Below, piece by piece: positions 1 to 7,965 of a stretch of 64,000 nt of DNA. This DNA comes from Collinsella aerofaciens (lineage in GTDB: Bacteria > Actinomycetota > Coriobacteriia > Coriobacteriales > Coriobacteriaceae), in the NCBI RefSeq assembly GCF_015558785.1, contig NZ_JADMOP010000002.1, positions 106,161 through 170,160 of the forward strand, given 5' to 3'. The translations under genes were made by a program, and so were the position numbers. The notes beneath the pieces are model-generated. The model saw only the letters and a list, made by a program, of their open reading frames with translations. It searched no databases and was not told the DNA's origin. The first letter of the stretch is position 1, and each line of letters starts with the position of its first letter.

Positions 1-857
1 CGCCGGCGAGCCAGTACAACAAACTGCGTCAGATGATGGGCGAGGAGCCGGTGCACATCGGTCACGACCAGTATCTGCTCACATGCGATATGGGCGGCGA
101 GCTGGTCGACCTGTACACCAAGTATATGGCTGGCGGCCATGCCCTTACCTTGGGCGGGCATACGCTCAAGCCCGCAACCGATAAGTCGGACGAAGATACG
201 GCGGCCATCGCCAACTCGGCGATGGGCAGTAATCCGGGTACCGTCGTCGTTGCCGACGAGCTGTTGTCCCAGCTTAATCTGCAGCCGTATTCCAGTAGCC
301 TGCTCGTTAACTACAAACAGGGGATGGATACGACCGAGGCAGATGAGAGCATTAAATACACTCTGCTCGACAATCTGCTCGTTGACGGCAAAGAGCCGGG
401 GTCGTGGGGAATCTTTATCACACGCTCCGAGATGTACACGCAGGCAGCGCAAATGAACGGTCTTATTAGCTACCTAGCCATTTACATCGGCTTTGTATTG
501 GTCGTTGCATGCGCGGCGATTCTGTCGATCCAGCAACTCTCCAACGTGGCCGACGGCAGCCGCAGCTATCGTGTACTGGCACAGATCGGCTGTGAGGACC
601 GCCAGATTCGCCATTCGGTGATGGCGCAGCAAGCGGTATTCTTCCTGTTCCCGCTGGCAGTGGGCTTGGCGCACTCCTTTGTGGCACTTAAGGTGATCAT
701 CGAGCTGGTGAGCATATTCGGAAATATGAGCATCGGCGGCACCGTGGGCCTCACCTGTGCAATCTTCCTGGCAGCATACGGTGGCTACTTCCTGGTGACC
801 TACCTCATGAGTACCGGCATGGTACAAGCCGCCATTGCTACCCGCTACAGCGAGTAA
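1..857 (+). CDS. ABC transporter permease, FtsX/BceB-like (C-terminal part; 5' end outside window)
   Basis: The reading frame is open from the window edge, so this is the 3' part of a longer gene. The visible part has an extracellular-looking soluble stretch (to about base 450), then a membrane helix, a short cytoplasmic loop rich in Arg/Asp (SYRVLAQIGCEDRQIRHS), and two further helices. That is the C-terminal end of an FtsX-type permease. The loop with 'LAQIG' resembles the last transmembrane pair of BceB-type antimicrobial-peptide exporters, where an ATPase partner energises the permease; any partner would lie upstream and is not visible. Exact substrate unknown. Followed by a structured repeat at 895-1041. 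Confidence 0.75.
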   Translation, partial: PASQYNKLRQMMGEEPVHIGHDQYLLTCDMGGELVDLYTKYMAGGHALTLGGHTLKPATDKSDEDTAAIANSAMGSNPGTVVVADELLSQLNLQPYSSSLLVNYKQGMDTTEADESIKYTLLDNLLVDGKEPGSWGIFITRSEMYTQAAQMNGLISYLAIYIGFVLVVACAAILSIQQLSNVADGSRSYRVLAQIGCEDRQIRHSVMAQQAVFFLFPLAVGLAHSFVALKVIIELVSIFGNMSIGGTVGLTCAIFLAAYGGYFLVTYLMSTGMVQAAIATRYSE

Positions 858-894
858 CTCGTTCAGCTTGGAATTATCGTAGGTTGAGCATAGG

Positions 895-1041
895 TCGGCG
901 AAAACGCCCCTAAGCGAGCAAGGTGACGTGAAAGAGGAGGGAAGCGTACTTCGGTACGCGACCGACGATTGAACGTCAGATTGCCGCTTAGGGGCGTTTG
1001 CAGCGTCGAGCCGTTACGCGGTTTGGTAAAACCGCGTAACT
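895..1041 (+). repeat. Structured repeat family B, copy 1 (three helices plus 3' hairpin)
   Basis: A 13-bp outer stem (902-914 with 987-999, AAACGCCCCTAAG) encloses conserved CGAGCAAGGT and CAGATTGCCG strands. Inside is a short stem GACGT/ACGTC and an apical hairpin GCGTAC-TTCG-GTACGC. Immediately 3' is GTTTGCAGCGTCGAGCC and a perfect hairpin GTTACGCGGTTT/AAACCGCGTAAC (1013-1040). Copy 2 at 4351-4499 shares the loop strands and 3' hairpin but has different, still complementary stems. It fills most of the gap between the permease and the APC transporter gene; no other gene is visible in 858-1166. Confidence 0.8.
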
Positions 1042-1166
1042 TCATCGTAGAAGCACGTCTGCGGGCGGCGGATGCTCGTCTCCTGTCGCCCGCTCACCGA
1101 GGCCCGGCAATTGCCTTAATATCTTAAGGACCTCGATTTGTCCAAGACTGAGCGAAGGAGCTCATC

Positions 1167-2606
1167 ATGAGCGACGGAAAGAAAAAGCTTTCCTTCTTGA
1201 CGGTCATCTCGACCATCATCTGCGTCGTCTTCGTTTGTGAGGCCGCCGCACCTGCTGCTGCCATTGGCAACCAGCAGTTCTTCTGGTGGATTTTCCTGAT
1301 TCTGACCTTCCTGCTCCCTTATGGCATGGTCGCTGCCGAGCTCGGCACTACCTATGACGGCGAGGGTGGCATTTACGACTGGGTACGCGATGGTCTGGGC
1401 GACAAGTGGGGTGCCCGCATTTCGTACTACTACTGGGTTAACTACCCGCTGTGGATTGCCTCGCTGGCCACCATGTTCCCTGACATTTTGGGTATGGTCT
1501 TTGGCGTCGAGTTCAATCTGATTGCCAAGATTGGTATCGACCTTGCCTTTGTGTGGATCGTCTATCTTATGGGTCGCTCCAAGGCTGCCGACTCCGAGTG
1601 GGTCCTGAACGGCGGTGCCATCATCAAGGTCGCCGTTGCCGTTATCGTCGGCGCTTTGGGCATTTGGTACGCCATGGAGAACGGTTTTGCGAACGATATG
1701 TCCGCTGTCACCTTCTTGCCCGAGCTCACCAACACCAACGCGCTCGGCTACCTGTCGATCATCATCTTTAACTACATGGGCTTCGAGGTCATCTGCACCA
1801 TGACCGACGATATGGCCGATCCCGCTCGCGATATCCCCAAGGCTATCATCGTCGGCGGCCTGTCCATCGCCGTGATCTACCTGTTCGCTGGCTTTGGCAT
1901 CGGCGCTGCTGTGTCGGCCGATTCCATCGATCCCGACTACGGTATGATCTACGCTGTCCAGACTATTGTGGGCGATTCCATGATCTTTAAGGTCATCTGC
2001 ATCGCCTTCCTGATCACGCTGTTCGCCAACATGGCTGCCTGGTCCTTCGGCGTCAACTCCGTTGCTCGCTATGCTGCCGAGCATGGCAACATGCCCAAGG
2101 TCTTCGCCTCGATGATCTCGGATGACGACATGCCCAACGGCGCCAACCTGGTCAACGCCATCGTTGCCTCCCTGGTGCTGTGCCTGCAGCTGGTTCCCAT
2201 CGACGCCATCTCCAACGGTGTCTTCTGGATGCTCTTCGGTACCTCCGTTGTCTTCCTGCTGCTGACCTACATCCCGATGTTCCCGGCATTCCTCAACCTT
2301 CGTAAGAACGACCCCAACCGTGAGCGTATCTTTACGTTCCCGTTTAAGGGCGCCATGATGAAGGTCATGCTGGCTATTCCCTGCATCGAGCTGATTCTGG
2401 CTATCGTTGCAACGCTGATTCCGTTCTCTGTCGATGAGATTGGCGATAAGGTCCCGATGATCGTCATCTTCATCGTGCTCTTGCTTATTGGCGAGGTTGT
2501 CCGCGTCGTCAGTGCTAAGGGCCGCAAGGAAGAGTACAAGGGTCTGACCCCCGAGCTCGCAGCCCAGCGTCTCGCTGAGGAGGCCGGCGAGGCCGAGGAG
2601 AACTAG
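1167..2606 (+). CDS. APC-family amino acid/amine antiporter, probable agmatine-putrescine exchanger
   Basis: The 479-residue protein has about 12 hydrophobic segments and the glutamate/GABA-antiporter style N-terminus (LTVISTIICVVFVCEAAAPAAAIG, here split by my limit on quoting). It is an integral membrane permease of the amino acid-polyamine-organocation superfamily. The next gene on the same strand is agmatine deiminase, so the likely job is agmatine uptake in exchange for putrescine, as in the AguD/AguA pairs of lactic acid bacteria; this substrate assignment is inference from context. Start ATG at 1167 follows GAAGGAGCTCATC. The stop codon lies inside the arm of a palindrome (2603-2692), so transcript 3' structure may begin at the stop. 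Confidence 0.75.
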   Translation: MSDGKKKLSFLTVISTIICVVFVCEAAAPAAAIGNQQFFWWIFLILTFLLPYGMVAAELGTTYDGEGGIYDWVRDGLGDKWGARISYYYWVNYPLWIASLATMFPDILGMVFGVEFNLIAKIGIDLAFVWIVYLMGRSKAADSEWVLNGGAIIKVAVAVIVGALGIWYAMENGFANDMSAVTFLPELTNTNALGYLSIIIFNYMGFEVICTMTDDMADPARDIPKAIIVGGLSIAVIYLFAGFGIGAAVSADSIDPDYGMIYAVQTIVGDSMIFKVICIAFLITLFANMAAWSFGVNSVARYAAEHGNMPKVFASMISDDDMPNGANLVNAIVASLVLCLQLVPIDAISNGVFWMLFGTSVVFLLLTYIPMFPAFLNLRKNDPNRERIFTFPFKGAMMKVMLAIPCIELILAIVATLIPFSVDEIGDKVPMIVIFIVLLLIGEVVRVVSAKGRKEEYKGLTPELAAQRLAEEAGEAEEN

Positions 2607-2692
2607 AGCACCCGGATTCGGGGCTCCAACCTTCCTCGCGTACCAACGTACGCTTCGTCGGGTTTGTCGCTCCCGACTCGGGACACTCTAGC
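2603..2692. repeat. Imperfect nested palindrome overlapping stop of APC permease
   Basis: Outer arms CTAGAG...CTCTAG, next layer CCCGGATTCGGG against CCCGACTCGGG, and a central hairpin GCGTAC-CAAC-GTACGC at 2638-2653. The left arm contains the TAG stop of the upstream gene. It may act as a 3' end or processing structure. The rest of the 2607-2974 gap holds a GC-rich hairpin at about 2870-2905 and no convincing gene. Confidence 0.6.
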
Positions 2693-2868
2693 CTCTTCGG
2701 AGGCGTGCCCAAGCAACAGGTTTGCTAACCTTTCTCTGAGGTGGGTGTGAGCTATTGCTCCGGTAACCACCGCCCGCCCCAATCTCTCTTCCGTATCCTT
2801 CGTGCGTTTTGTCTCCGTGCACCGGGTTACGTCGTCGCTTGCCGGTGCGACATCCGTGAAAACCGGTG

Positions 2869-2906
2869 CCAGGCGCCCCGACCTTTGCCGGGGAACGGGC
2901 GCCTAC
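2869..2906. other. GC-rich hairpin in the leader of the agmatine deiminase gene
   Basis: GGCGCC...GGGCGCC pairs across CCCGACCTTTGCCGGGG, about 70 bases before the aguA start. It has no T tract, so it is not a standard terminator. It could be an attenuator or stability element; nothing more can be said from sequence. Confidence 0.4.
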
Positions 2907-2974
2907 CATCTCTTGGTTTTAGGCTGAGGGTAACCCGCCCGCAGCAAGCGATCGTTCGATTTGGAGGAAATCTT

Positions 2975-4180
2975 ATGCGTACGATCACCGAGTCCGAGTC
3001 CACCCCTAAGGCCGACGGCTTCTTTATGCCCGCTGAGTTCGCTCCGCAGGATCGCGTGTGGATGGGTTGGCCCCACCGCACCGACACCTGGACCCACGGC
3101 GCCAAGCCGGCTCAGAAGCAGTATGCCGCCATCGCTCGCGCCATCGCCGAGTTCACCCCGGTCACCATGTGCGCAAACCAGGCCGACTACGCCAACTGCA
3201 AGGCCGCCTTTGAGGAAGACGAGAACGTCACCGTTATCGAGATGACCACCGACGACGCTTGGTTCCGCGACACCGCTGCCACTTTTGTTATCAATGGCAA
3301 GGGCGATAAGCGCGCCAACCACTGGCACTTCAACGCCTACGGCGGCCTCGTCGACGGCCTCTATTTCCCGTGGGACAAGGACGAGCAGATTGCCCTTAAG
3401 ATGGCTGAGCTTTCCGGCTGCCGTCGCTATCGTCCCGATGACATGATCCTCGAGGGCGGCTCCATTACCGTCGACGGCGAAGGCACCGTGGTCGTGACCG
3501 ACCAGTGCCTGCTTTCCCCGGGCCGCACCTGCTCTGCGGTTCTGGAGGAGGAAGAGGATCCCGAGTCCATCTGGCCCAAGTTCCACAAGAAGTTTGAGCC
3601 CTGGAGTGAGGAACTTCGCGCCTATATGGACGAGCACCTCAAGGATTACCTGGGTGTCGAGAAGGTCATCTGGGTTAAGGAGGGCATCGACCCCGAGGAG
3701 ACCAACGGCCACATCGATGATGTCGCTACGTTCATCGCTCCGGGCGTCATGGCTTGCATCTGGACCGACGATCCCGAGTATCCGTTCTACGAGCAGTGCC
3801 ACGCTGTCTACGAGACCCTCTCCAACGCCGTTGACGCCAAGGGCCGCAAGATGAAGGTCTACAAGCTCTGTATGCCTGTGAACCCGCTGTTCATGGACCA
3901 GGCTTCTTGCGACACCATCGACGCCGACGAGAACGCCGAGCCGCGCGTTGCCGACGAGCCGCTGATCGCCTCCTACATGAACTACCTGGTCACCAACCAC
4001 GGCGTTATCGTCCCGCAGTACGGCGACGAGAACGATCACCTGGCCGTTGACACGCTCCAGAAGATTTATAACGAGGTCTGGGGCGAGGGCGTCTACAAGT
4101 GCGTCGGCGTTCAGTCCGAGCAGGTCGTCTTCGGCGGCGGCAACATCCACTGCATCACGCAGCAGGAACCCTCGGCGTAA
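2975..4180 (+). CDS. aguA: Agmatine deiminase
   Basis: The 401-residue protein hydrolyses agmatine to N-carbamoylputrescine and ammonia, the first step of the ATP-yielding, acid-buffering agmatine deiminase pathway, in the cytoplasm. Family hallmarks visible: N-terminal FFMPAEFAPQDRVWMGWPH, TTDDAWFRDTAATFV, HWHFNAYGGL, ILEGGSITVDGEGTVVVTDQ, and the C-terminal GGGNIHCITQQ with the nucleophilic Cys at about 393. ATG at 2975 was chosen because TTGGAGGAAATCTT directly precedes it; the frame is open much further upstream but without such a site. Putrescine carbamoyltransferase and carbamate kinase are not adjacent, so the rest of the pathway must be elsewhere or absent. Confidence 0.95.
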   Translation: MRTITESESTPKADGFFMPAEFAPQDRVWMGWPHRTDTWTHGAKPAQKQYAAIARAIAEFTPVTMCANQADYANCKAAFEEDENVTVIEMTTDDAWFRDTAATFVINGKGDKRANHWHFNAYGGLVDGLYFPWDKDEQIALKMAELSGCRRYRPDDMILEGGSITVDGEGTVVVTDQCLLSPGRTCSAVLEEEEDPESIWPKFHKKFEPWSEELRAYMDEHLKDYLGVEKVIWVKEGIDPEETNGHIDDVATFIAPGVMACIWTDDPEYPFYEQCHAVYETLSNAVDAKGRKMKVYKLCMPVNPLFMDQASCDTIDADENAEPRVADEPLIASYMNYLVTNHGVIVPQYGDENDHLAVDTLQKIYNEVWGEGVYKCVGVQSEQVVFGGGNIHCITQQEPSA

Positions 4181-4350
4181 CTGTTTGTCTTCCCGAGGCA
4201 CGGCACCTTGCCGTTCATCAAAGTACGCTTCGCTCCTCTTTCGCGGCGACCTGGGGCACCTCGAAAACCCAGCCGATCAATCGGACCGACGTAGCTTGCT
4301 ACCGCATTAGTCATTGGTGCCAACTCTGGCAACGATGCAGGTCGAAAAAC

Positions 4351-4499
4351 GTCAGCGAAAACCCGCCAGAGCGAGCAAGGTGCCTTGAAGCGAGGCGGCA
4401 TTGACCTTTTGGTCATGCCGTCGAAGCTGAAAGGCAGATTGCCGTTCTGGCGGGTTTGCAGCGTCGAGCCGTTACGCGGTTTGGTAAAACCGCGTAACT
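4351..4499 (+). repeat. Structured repeat family B, copy 2
   Basis: Same layout as 895-1041: outer stem AAACCCGCCAGAG (4359-4371) with TTCTGGCGGGTTT (4445-4457), conserved CGAGCAAGGT and CAGATTGCCG, inner stem GCCTT/AAGGC, apical hairpin around GACC-TTTT-GGTC, then the identical 3' hairpin at 4471-4498. The hairpin runs into the stop codon of the convergent aroF gene. The remaining part of 4181-4350 has another GC-rich partly palindromic stretch (about 4190-4262) containing AGTACGCTTCGCTCCTCTTTC-like sequence that resembles the reverse complement of the centre of copy 1. Confidence 0.8.
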
Positions 4500-5529
4500 A
4501 AATACGTTCCGCGATCTCGTGGATGAGGTAATCGGTCTTTTCCCAGCCTAGGCACGGGTCGGTGATCGACTTGCCAAAGACGCCGCCGTCGACCGGCTGG
4601 TTGCCGTCCTCCAGGTAGGACTCGATCATAAAGCCCTTGACCAGCTTAGAGATGGACTCGTTGCGGCGGCAGCTGTCGAGCACCTCCTTGCAAATGCGGT
4701 ACTGCTCCAGCGGGCGCTTGCCCGAGTTGTCGTGGTTGCAGTCGATGACCGCCGCCGGGTTGGCGTAGCCGGCGTGCTCGGTATAGCGCTCGGCCAGGCG
4801 CTCCAGGTGCTCGTAGTGGTAATTGGGGTAGGTACGACCATCGAGACCGATGTAGCCACGCATAACGGCGTGTGCGAGCGGATTGCCGTCGCACTCGACC
4901 TCCCAGTTGCGGAAGATGAAGCTCTGGTGCGCCTGCGCGGCGTAAATGGAGTTGAGCATAACGGTGGTAGAGCCGGCAGTGGGATTCTTCATGCCGACGG
5001 GTACCGAAATGCCGCTCGACACCAGGCGATGCTCCTGGTTCTCGACCGAGCGTGCGCCCACGGCAACATAGCTCAGCAGGTCAACGAGGTACTGGTAGTT
5101 GGACGGGTAGAGCATCTCATCGGCGGTGAAGAAGCCGGTCTCCTCGATGACGCGCAGGTGCATGTGGCGGATGGCCTTGACGCCCTCGAGCAGGTCGTCG
5201 GGAGCCTCGGGGTTGGGGTTGTGCAGAAGACCCTTGTAGCCGGTGCCCTTGGTGCGCGGCTTATTGGTGTAGACGCGCGGAATGATGATGAGCTTGTCCT
5301 TGACCTCTTCGGCGGTCTTGGCCAGTCGGTTCATATACTCGAGCACCGAATCCTCGCGGTCGGCAGAGCACGGGCCGATGATGAGCACCTTACGTGCGTC
5401 CTCGCCGGTAAAGACTTTGGCGACCTCGGCGTCAAATGCCTGCTTTTTGGCGGTAAGCTCGGCAGAAAGTGGCATTTCCTCGCGGATCTCCATGGGGATC
5501 GGCAGCCTGCGTTTGAATTCCATGGCCAT
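4498..5529 (-). CDS. aroF: 3-deoxy-7-phosphoheptulonate synthase (DAHP synthase, class I)
   Basis: The 343-residue enzyme condenses phosphoenolpyruvate and erythrose 4-phosphate, the first step of aromatic amino acid (shikimate) synthesis. Class I-alpha (AroF/G/H) signatures are clear: LIIGPCSADREDSVLEYMNRL, PRVYTNKPRTKGTGYKGL, the GARSVENQEHR segment, and VIDCNHDNSGK near the C-terminus, with metal-binding Cys, His, Glu and Asp positions present. Start ATG at 5529 follows TTGAGGAGACCCCT. It is a single gene, convergent with aguA and facing a large palindrome-rich gap upstream (5530-6108). Which aromatic amino acid inhibits it cannot be told; the F/G/H letter is conventional. Confidence 0.95.
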   Translation of the reverse strand: MAMEFKRRLPIPMEIREEMPLSAELTAKKQAFDAEVAKVFTGEDARKVLIIGPCSADREDSVLEYMNRLAKTAEEVKDKLIIIPRVYTNKPRTKGTGYKGLLHNPNPEAPDDLLEGVKAIRHMHLRVIEETGFFTADEMLYPSNYQYLVDLLSYVAVGARSVENQEHRLVSSGISVPVGMKNPTAGSTTVMLNSIYAAQAHQSFIFRNWEVECDGNPLAHAVMRGYIGLDGRTYPNYHYEHLERLAERYTEHAGYANPAAVIDCNHDNSGKRPLEQYRICKEVLDSCRRNESISKLVKGFMIESYLEDGNQPVDGGVFGKSITDPCLGWEKTDYLIHEIAERI

Positions 5530-5630
5530 AGGGGTCTCCTCAATCTATAGAAAGAGCAATAAGCGTATTGTCGAATGCTCGGCATTATCCGCTGTCGCAC
5601 GCTAAAGTGCAAGCCCTTGTCACCCCGAAA

Positions 5631-5679
5631 CCTACCAAAAAGGGACAGGTTTATTTTGGCAGGTTTTATCTGGGTAAAC
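5631..5679 (+). repeat. 45-50 bp hairpin repeat family C, copy 1
   Basis: CCTACCAAAA-AGGGACAGGTTTA-TTTTGGCAGG followed by TTTTATCTGGGTAAACG. Five other copies lie at 32724-32771 (minus), 36297-36345, 42355-42402, 44386-44434 and 61110-61158. Stem ends vary in a compensating way between copies while the loop GGGACAGGTTTA is invariant. Confidence 0.9.
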
Positions 5680-5752
5680 GTCGGCGGATGCCGGGAGGGA
5701 GCGGCGCCGCGCGGGACCCTAAGGCTATTGTCGGTTCCCCAGGAAACACCCC

Positions 5753-5982
5753 GTGGGCAAAAAATGCCAAATATGAGTACGGTTGCTATCTTAGTATCAT
5801 ATCGGTCTAGCAAGATAATAGACAAAGTGAAAAATATGTTCATTAACGTTGGCACGCAGAAGCCCGCTAACGGGCGTTTTGATTAATTGGAAGGCGTATA
5901 GAGGCCGCAAGGAGGTCGTTTGAGGCGGTTTTGGCTGTTACCAAAAAGGTAACAGTACTCATATTTGCCATTTTTTGCCCAC
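5753..5982. repeat. Long interrupted inverted repeat upstream of aroF
   Basis: A 28-bp arm starting GTGGGCAAAAAATGCC (5753-5780) is repeated inverted, with one mismatch, at 5955-5982. Just inside the right arm is a hairpin GTTACC-AAAAA-GGTAAC. The enclosed bases are AT-richer than the surroundings and carry no convincing gene. This fills most of the 579-base gap 5530-6108. Confidence 0.75.
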
Positions 5983-6042
5983 AGGGCCTCGAAGGGGCTG
6001 TCAATCAGGTCCCAGGGGAGGCGGTTCAAGGGCCGTAGAACA

Positions 6043-6079
6043 AAAACGGGGGCGCAGGTTGTCCTGCGTCCCCGTTTTC
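6043..6079 (-). terminator. Intrinsic terminator of the ABC exporter operon
   Basis: On the minus strand the hairpin GGGGACGCAGG-ACAA-CCTGCGCCCCC is followed by GTTTTTGTTC, 30 bases past the stop of the exporter gene at 6109. Confidence 0.75.
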
Positions 6080-6108
6080 TTGGCATTGCGGTTGTTTGCC
6101 GTCGGTTT

Positions 6109-7965
6109 TTACGCCGCTTCGTCGAACTGCGAGTTGTACAGGTCGGCGTAGAAGCCGCCCTGGGCGAGCAGCTCGTCGTGCGTGCCCTTCTCGACGATGT
6201 CGCCGTTGCGAATCACCAAGATCACGTCGGCGTTGCGGATCGTGGACAGGCGGTGCGCGATGACAAAGCTGGTGCGGCCCTGCATCAGCGCATCCATGGC
6301 GCGCTGAATGAGCTCCTCGGTACGGGTATCGACGTTGGAAGTCGCCTCGTCCAGAATCAGTGCCGGGCGGTCGGCCAAAATGGCACGGGCGATGGTCACG
6401 AGCTGGCGCTGACCCTGCGACAGGTTGGTGCCCTCCTCGTTGATCATAAAGTCGTAGCCACCGGCGAGCGTATGAATAAAGTGGTCGCAGCGTGCGGCGC
6501 GCGCAGCGGCCTCGACCTCGGCATCGCTCGCGTCGGGGCGTCCGTAGCGGATGTTCTCGCGGATGGTGCCGTTAAACAGCCAAGTGTCCTGCAGCACCAT
6601 GGCAAACTCGCCGCGCAGTGCCGCGCGGTCCCAGTCGCGCACATCGACGCCCTCGACACGCAGCGAGCCGCCGTCCACGTCGTAGAAGCGCTGCAGCAGC
6701 TTGATGAGCGTGGTCTTGCCGGCGCCGGTGGGACCGACGATGGCGATGGTCTGGCCGGGCTGCGCCTTGCAGCTAAAGTCGTGGATGATGGTCTTGTCGG
6801 GCGTGTAGCCAAACTTTACGTGGTCGAACTCCACGTGGCCGGGGCGCTTCTCGGGAATCTGCGCGCCGGCCTTCTGCTCCTCCTCGGGCGCGGCCAGGAA
6901 CTCAAAGACGCGCTCGGTGGCAGCGGCCATCGACTGCATCGTGTTGCTCACGTTGCCCAGCTGCTGCACGGGTTGCGTAAAGTTGCGAACGTACTGGATA
7001 AAGCTCTGGATGTCGCCGGGCGTGGCATTGCCGGTCAGCGCGAGCTGCGCACCCACCACGACGACGCCCACGTAGCCCATGTTACCCACCAAGCTCATAA
7101 GCGGCATCATCAGGCCCGACAGGAACTGCGAGCGCCAGCCGCTAATAAAGAGACGGTCGTTTTGGCGGTCGAACTCCTCGATCGAAGCCTCGGCGCGGTC
7201 GAACACCTGAATGACGTTCTGGCCGGCAAAATCCTCCTCGATAATGCCGTTGACGGTGCCCAGGACCTGCTGCTGCTCGCGGAAGTACGGCTGCGAGAAG
7301 TGAATCATCACCATCAAGATAATCGCGGCGGCCGGCAGCGTGAGCACGGTGACGCCGGTGAGCGGCAGGCTGATCGACAGCATCATGACGAGCACGCCGA
7401 TAATCTGCGTGACGGACGTAATAAGCTGCGTCACGCTCTGGTTGAGCGACTGGCCGAGTGTATCGACGTCGTTGGTGATGCGGCTGAGCACATCGCCCTT
7501 GCTGTGACCATTGAAGTAGCTCATCGGCACGACGGCAATCTTGGCTGCGATCTCCTTGCGCATGCGGTAGCAGATCTTTTGCGTGACACCGGTCATGAGC
7601 CAGCCCTGGACCAGGCTGCAGACAGAGCTCGCCAGATACAGGCAGAGCAAAAAGCCGAGCGTCTTGGCGATCCAGTCAAAGTCAACGTCGCCGGTGCCGT
7701 TGACCTTGGCGACCAGGCCTTCGAACAGCTTGGTCGTAACCTGGCCGAGCACCTTGGGTCCCACAATGTTAAAGATGACCGAGCACACGGCAAAGGCGAC
7801 GGCGGCAAACACGGCAATCTTGTGCTGGCCGATATAGCCGAGCAGCTGCCTCATGGTGCCCTTAAAGTCCTTGGCCTTTTCGCCGCGACGCATGCCGCCC
7901 ATGCGGCCCATGGGACCACGCTGGCGGGTGGGCTTGGGAATCTGAGTCTTGGTCTCGTCTGCCAT
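6109..7965 (-). CDS. ABC exporter half-transporter (TMD-NBD), second subunit
   Basis: The 618-residue protein has an N-terminal six-helix exporter domain (about residues 45-340) and a C-terminal nucleotide-binding domain: Walker A GPTGAGKTT, signature LSQGQRQ, Walker B LILDEATS, and the AHRLST H-loop. The start overlaps the previous gene's stop (TAATG), so the two are translationally coupled and almost certainly form a heterodimeric multidrug/lipid-type exporter of the BmrCD/TM287-288 kind. This subunit has the complete catalytic Glu. With the MarR-family gene first in the operon, a drug or toxic-compound efflux role is inferred. An N-terminal basic, Met/Gly/Arg-rich extension (residues 1-35) precedes the membrane domain. 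Confidence 0.9.
   Translation of the reverse strand: MADETKTQIPKPTRQRGPMGRMGGMRRGEKAKDFKGTMRQLLGYIGQHKIAVFAAVAFAVCSVIFNIVGPKVLGQVTTKLFEGLVAKVNGTGDVDFDWIAKTLGFLLCLYLASSVCSLVQGWLMTGVTQKICYRMRKEIAAKIAVVPMSYFNGHSKGDVLSRITNDVDTLGQSLNQSVTQLITSVTQIIGVLVMMLSISLPLTGVTVLTLPAAAIILMVMIHFSQPYFREQQQVLGTVNGIIEEDFAGQNVIQVFDRAEASIEEFDRQNDRLFISGWRSQFLSGLMMPLMSLVGNMGYVGVVVVGAQLALTGNATPGDIQSFIQYVRNFTQPVQQLGNVSNTMQSMAAATERVFEFLAAPEEEQKAGAQIPEKRPGHVEFDHVKFGYTPDKTIIHDFSCKAQPGQTIAIVGPTGAGKTTLIKLLQRFYDVDGGSLRVEGVDVRDWDRAALRGEFAMVLQDTWLFNGTIRENIRYGRPDASDAEVEAAARAARCDHFIHTLAGGYDFMINEEGTNLSQGQRQLVTIARAILADRPALILDEATSNVDTRTEELIQRAMDALMQGRTSFVIAHRLSTIRNADVILVIRNGDIVEKGTHDELLAQGGFYADLYNSQFDEAA

Noticed and set aside
5568-5886. 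Two small overlapping plus-strand frames across the family C repeat upstream of aroF
   Set aside because: They consist of repeat and palindrome sequence; no start signal.
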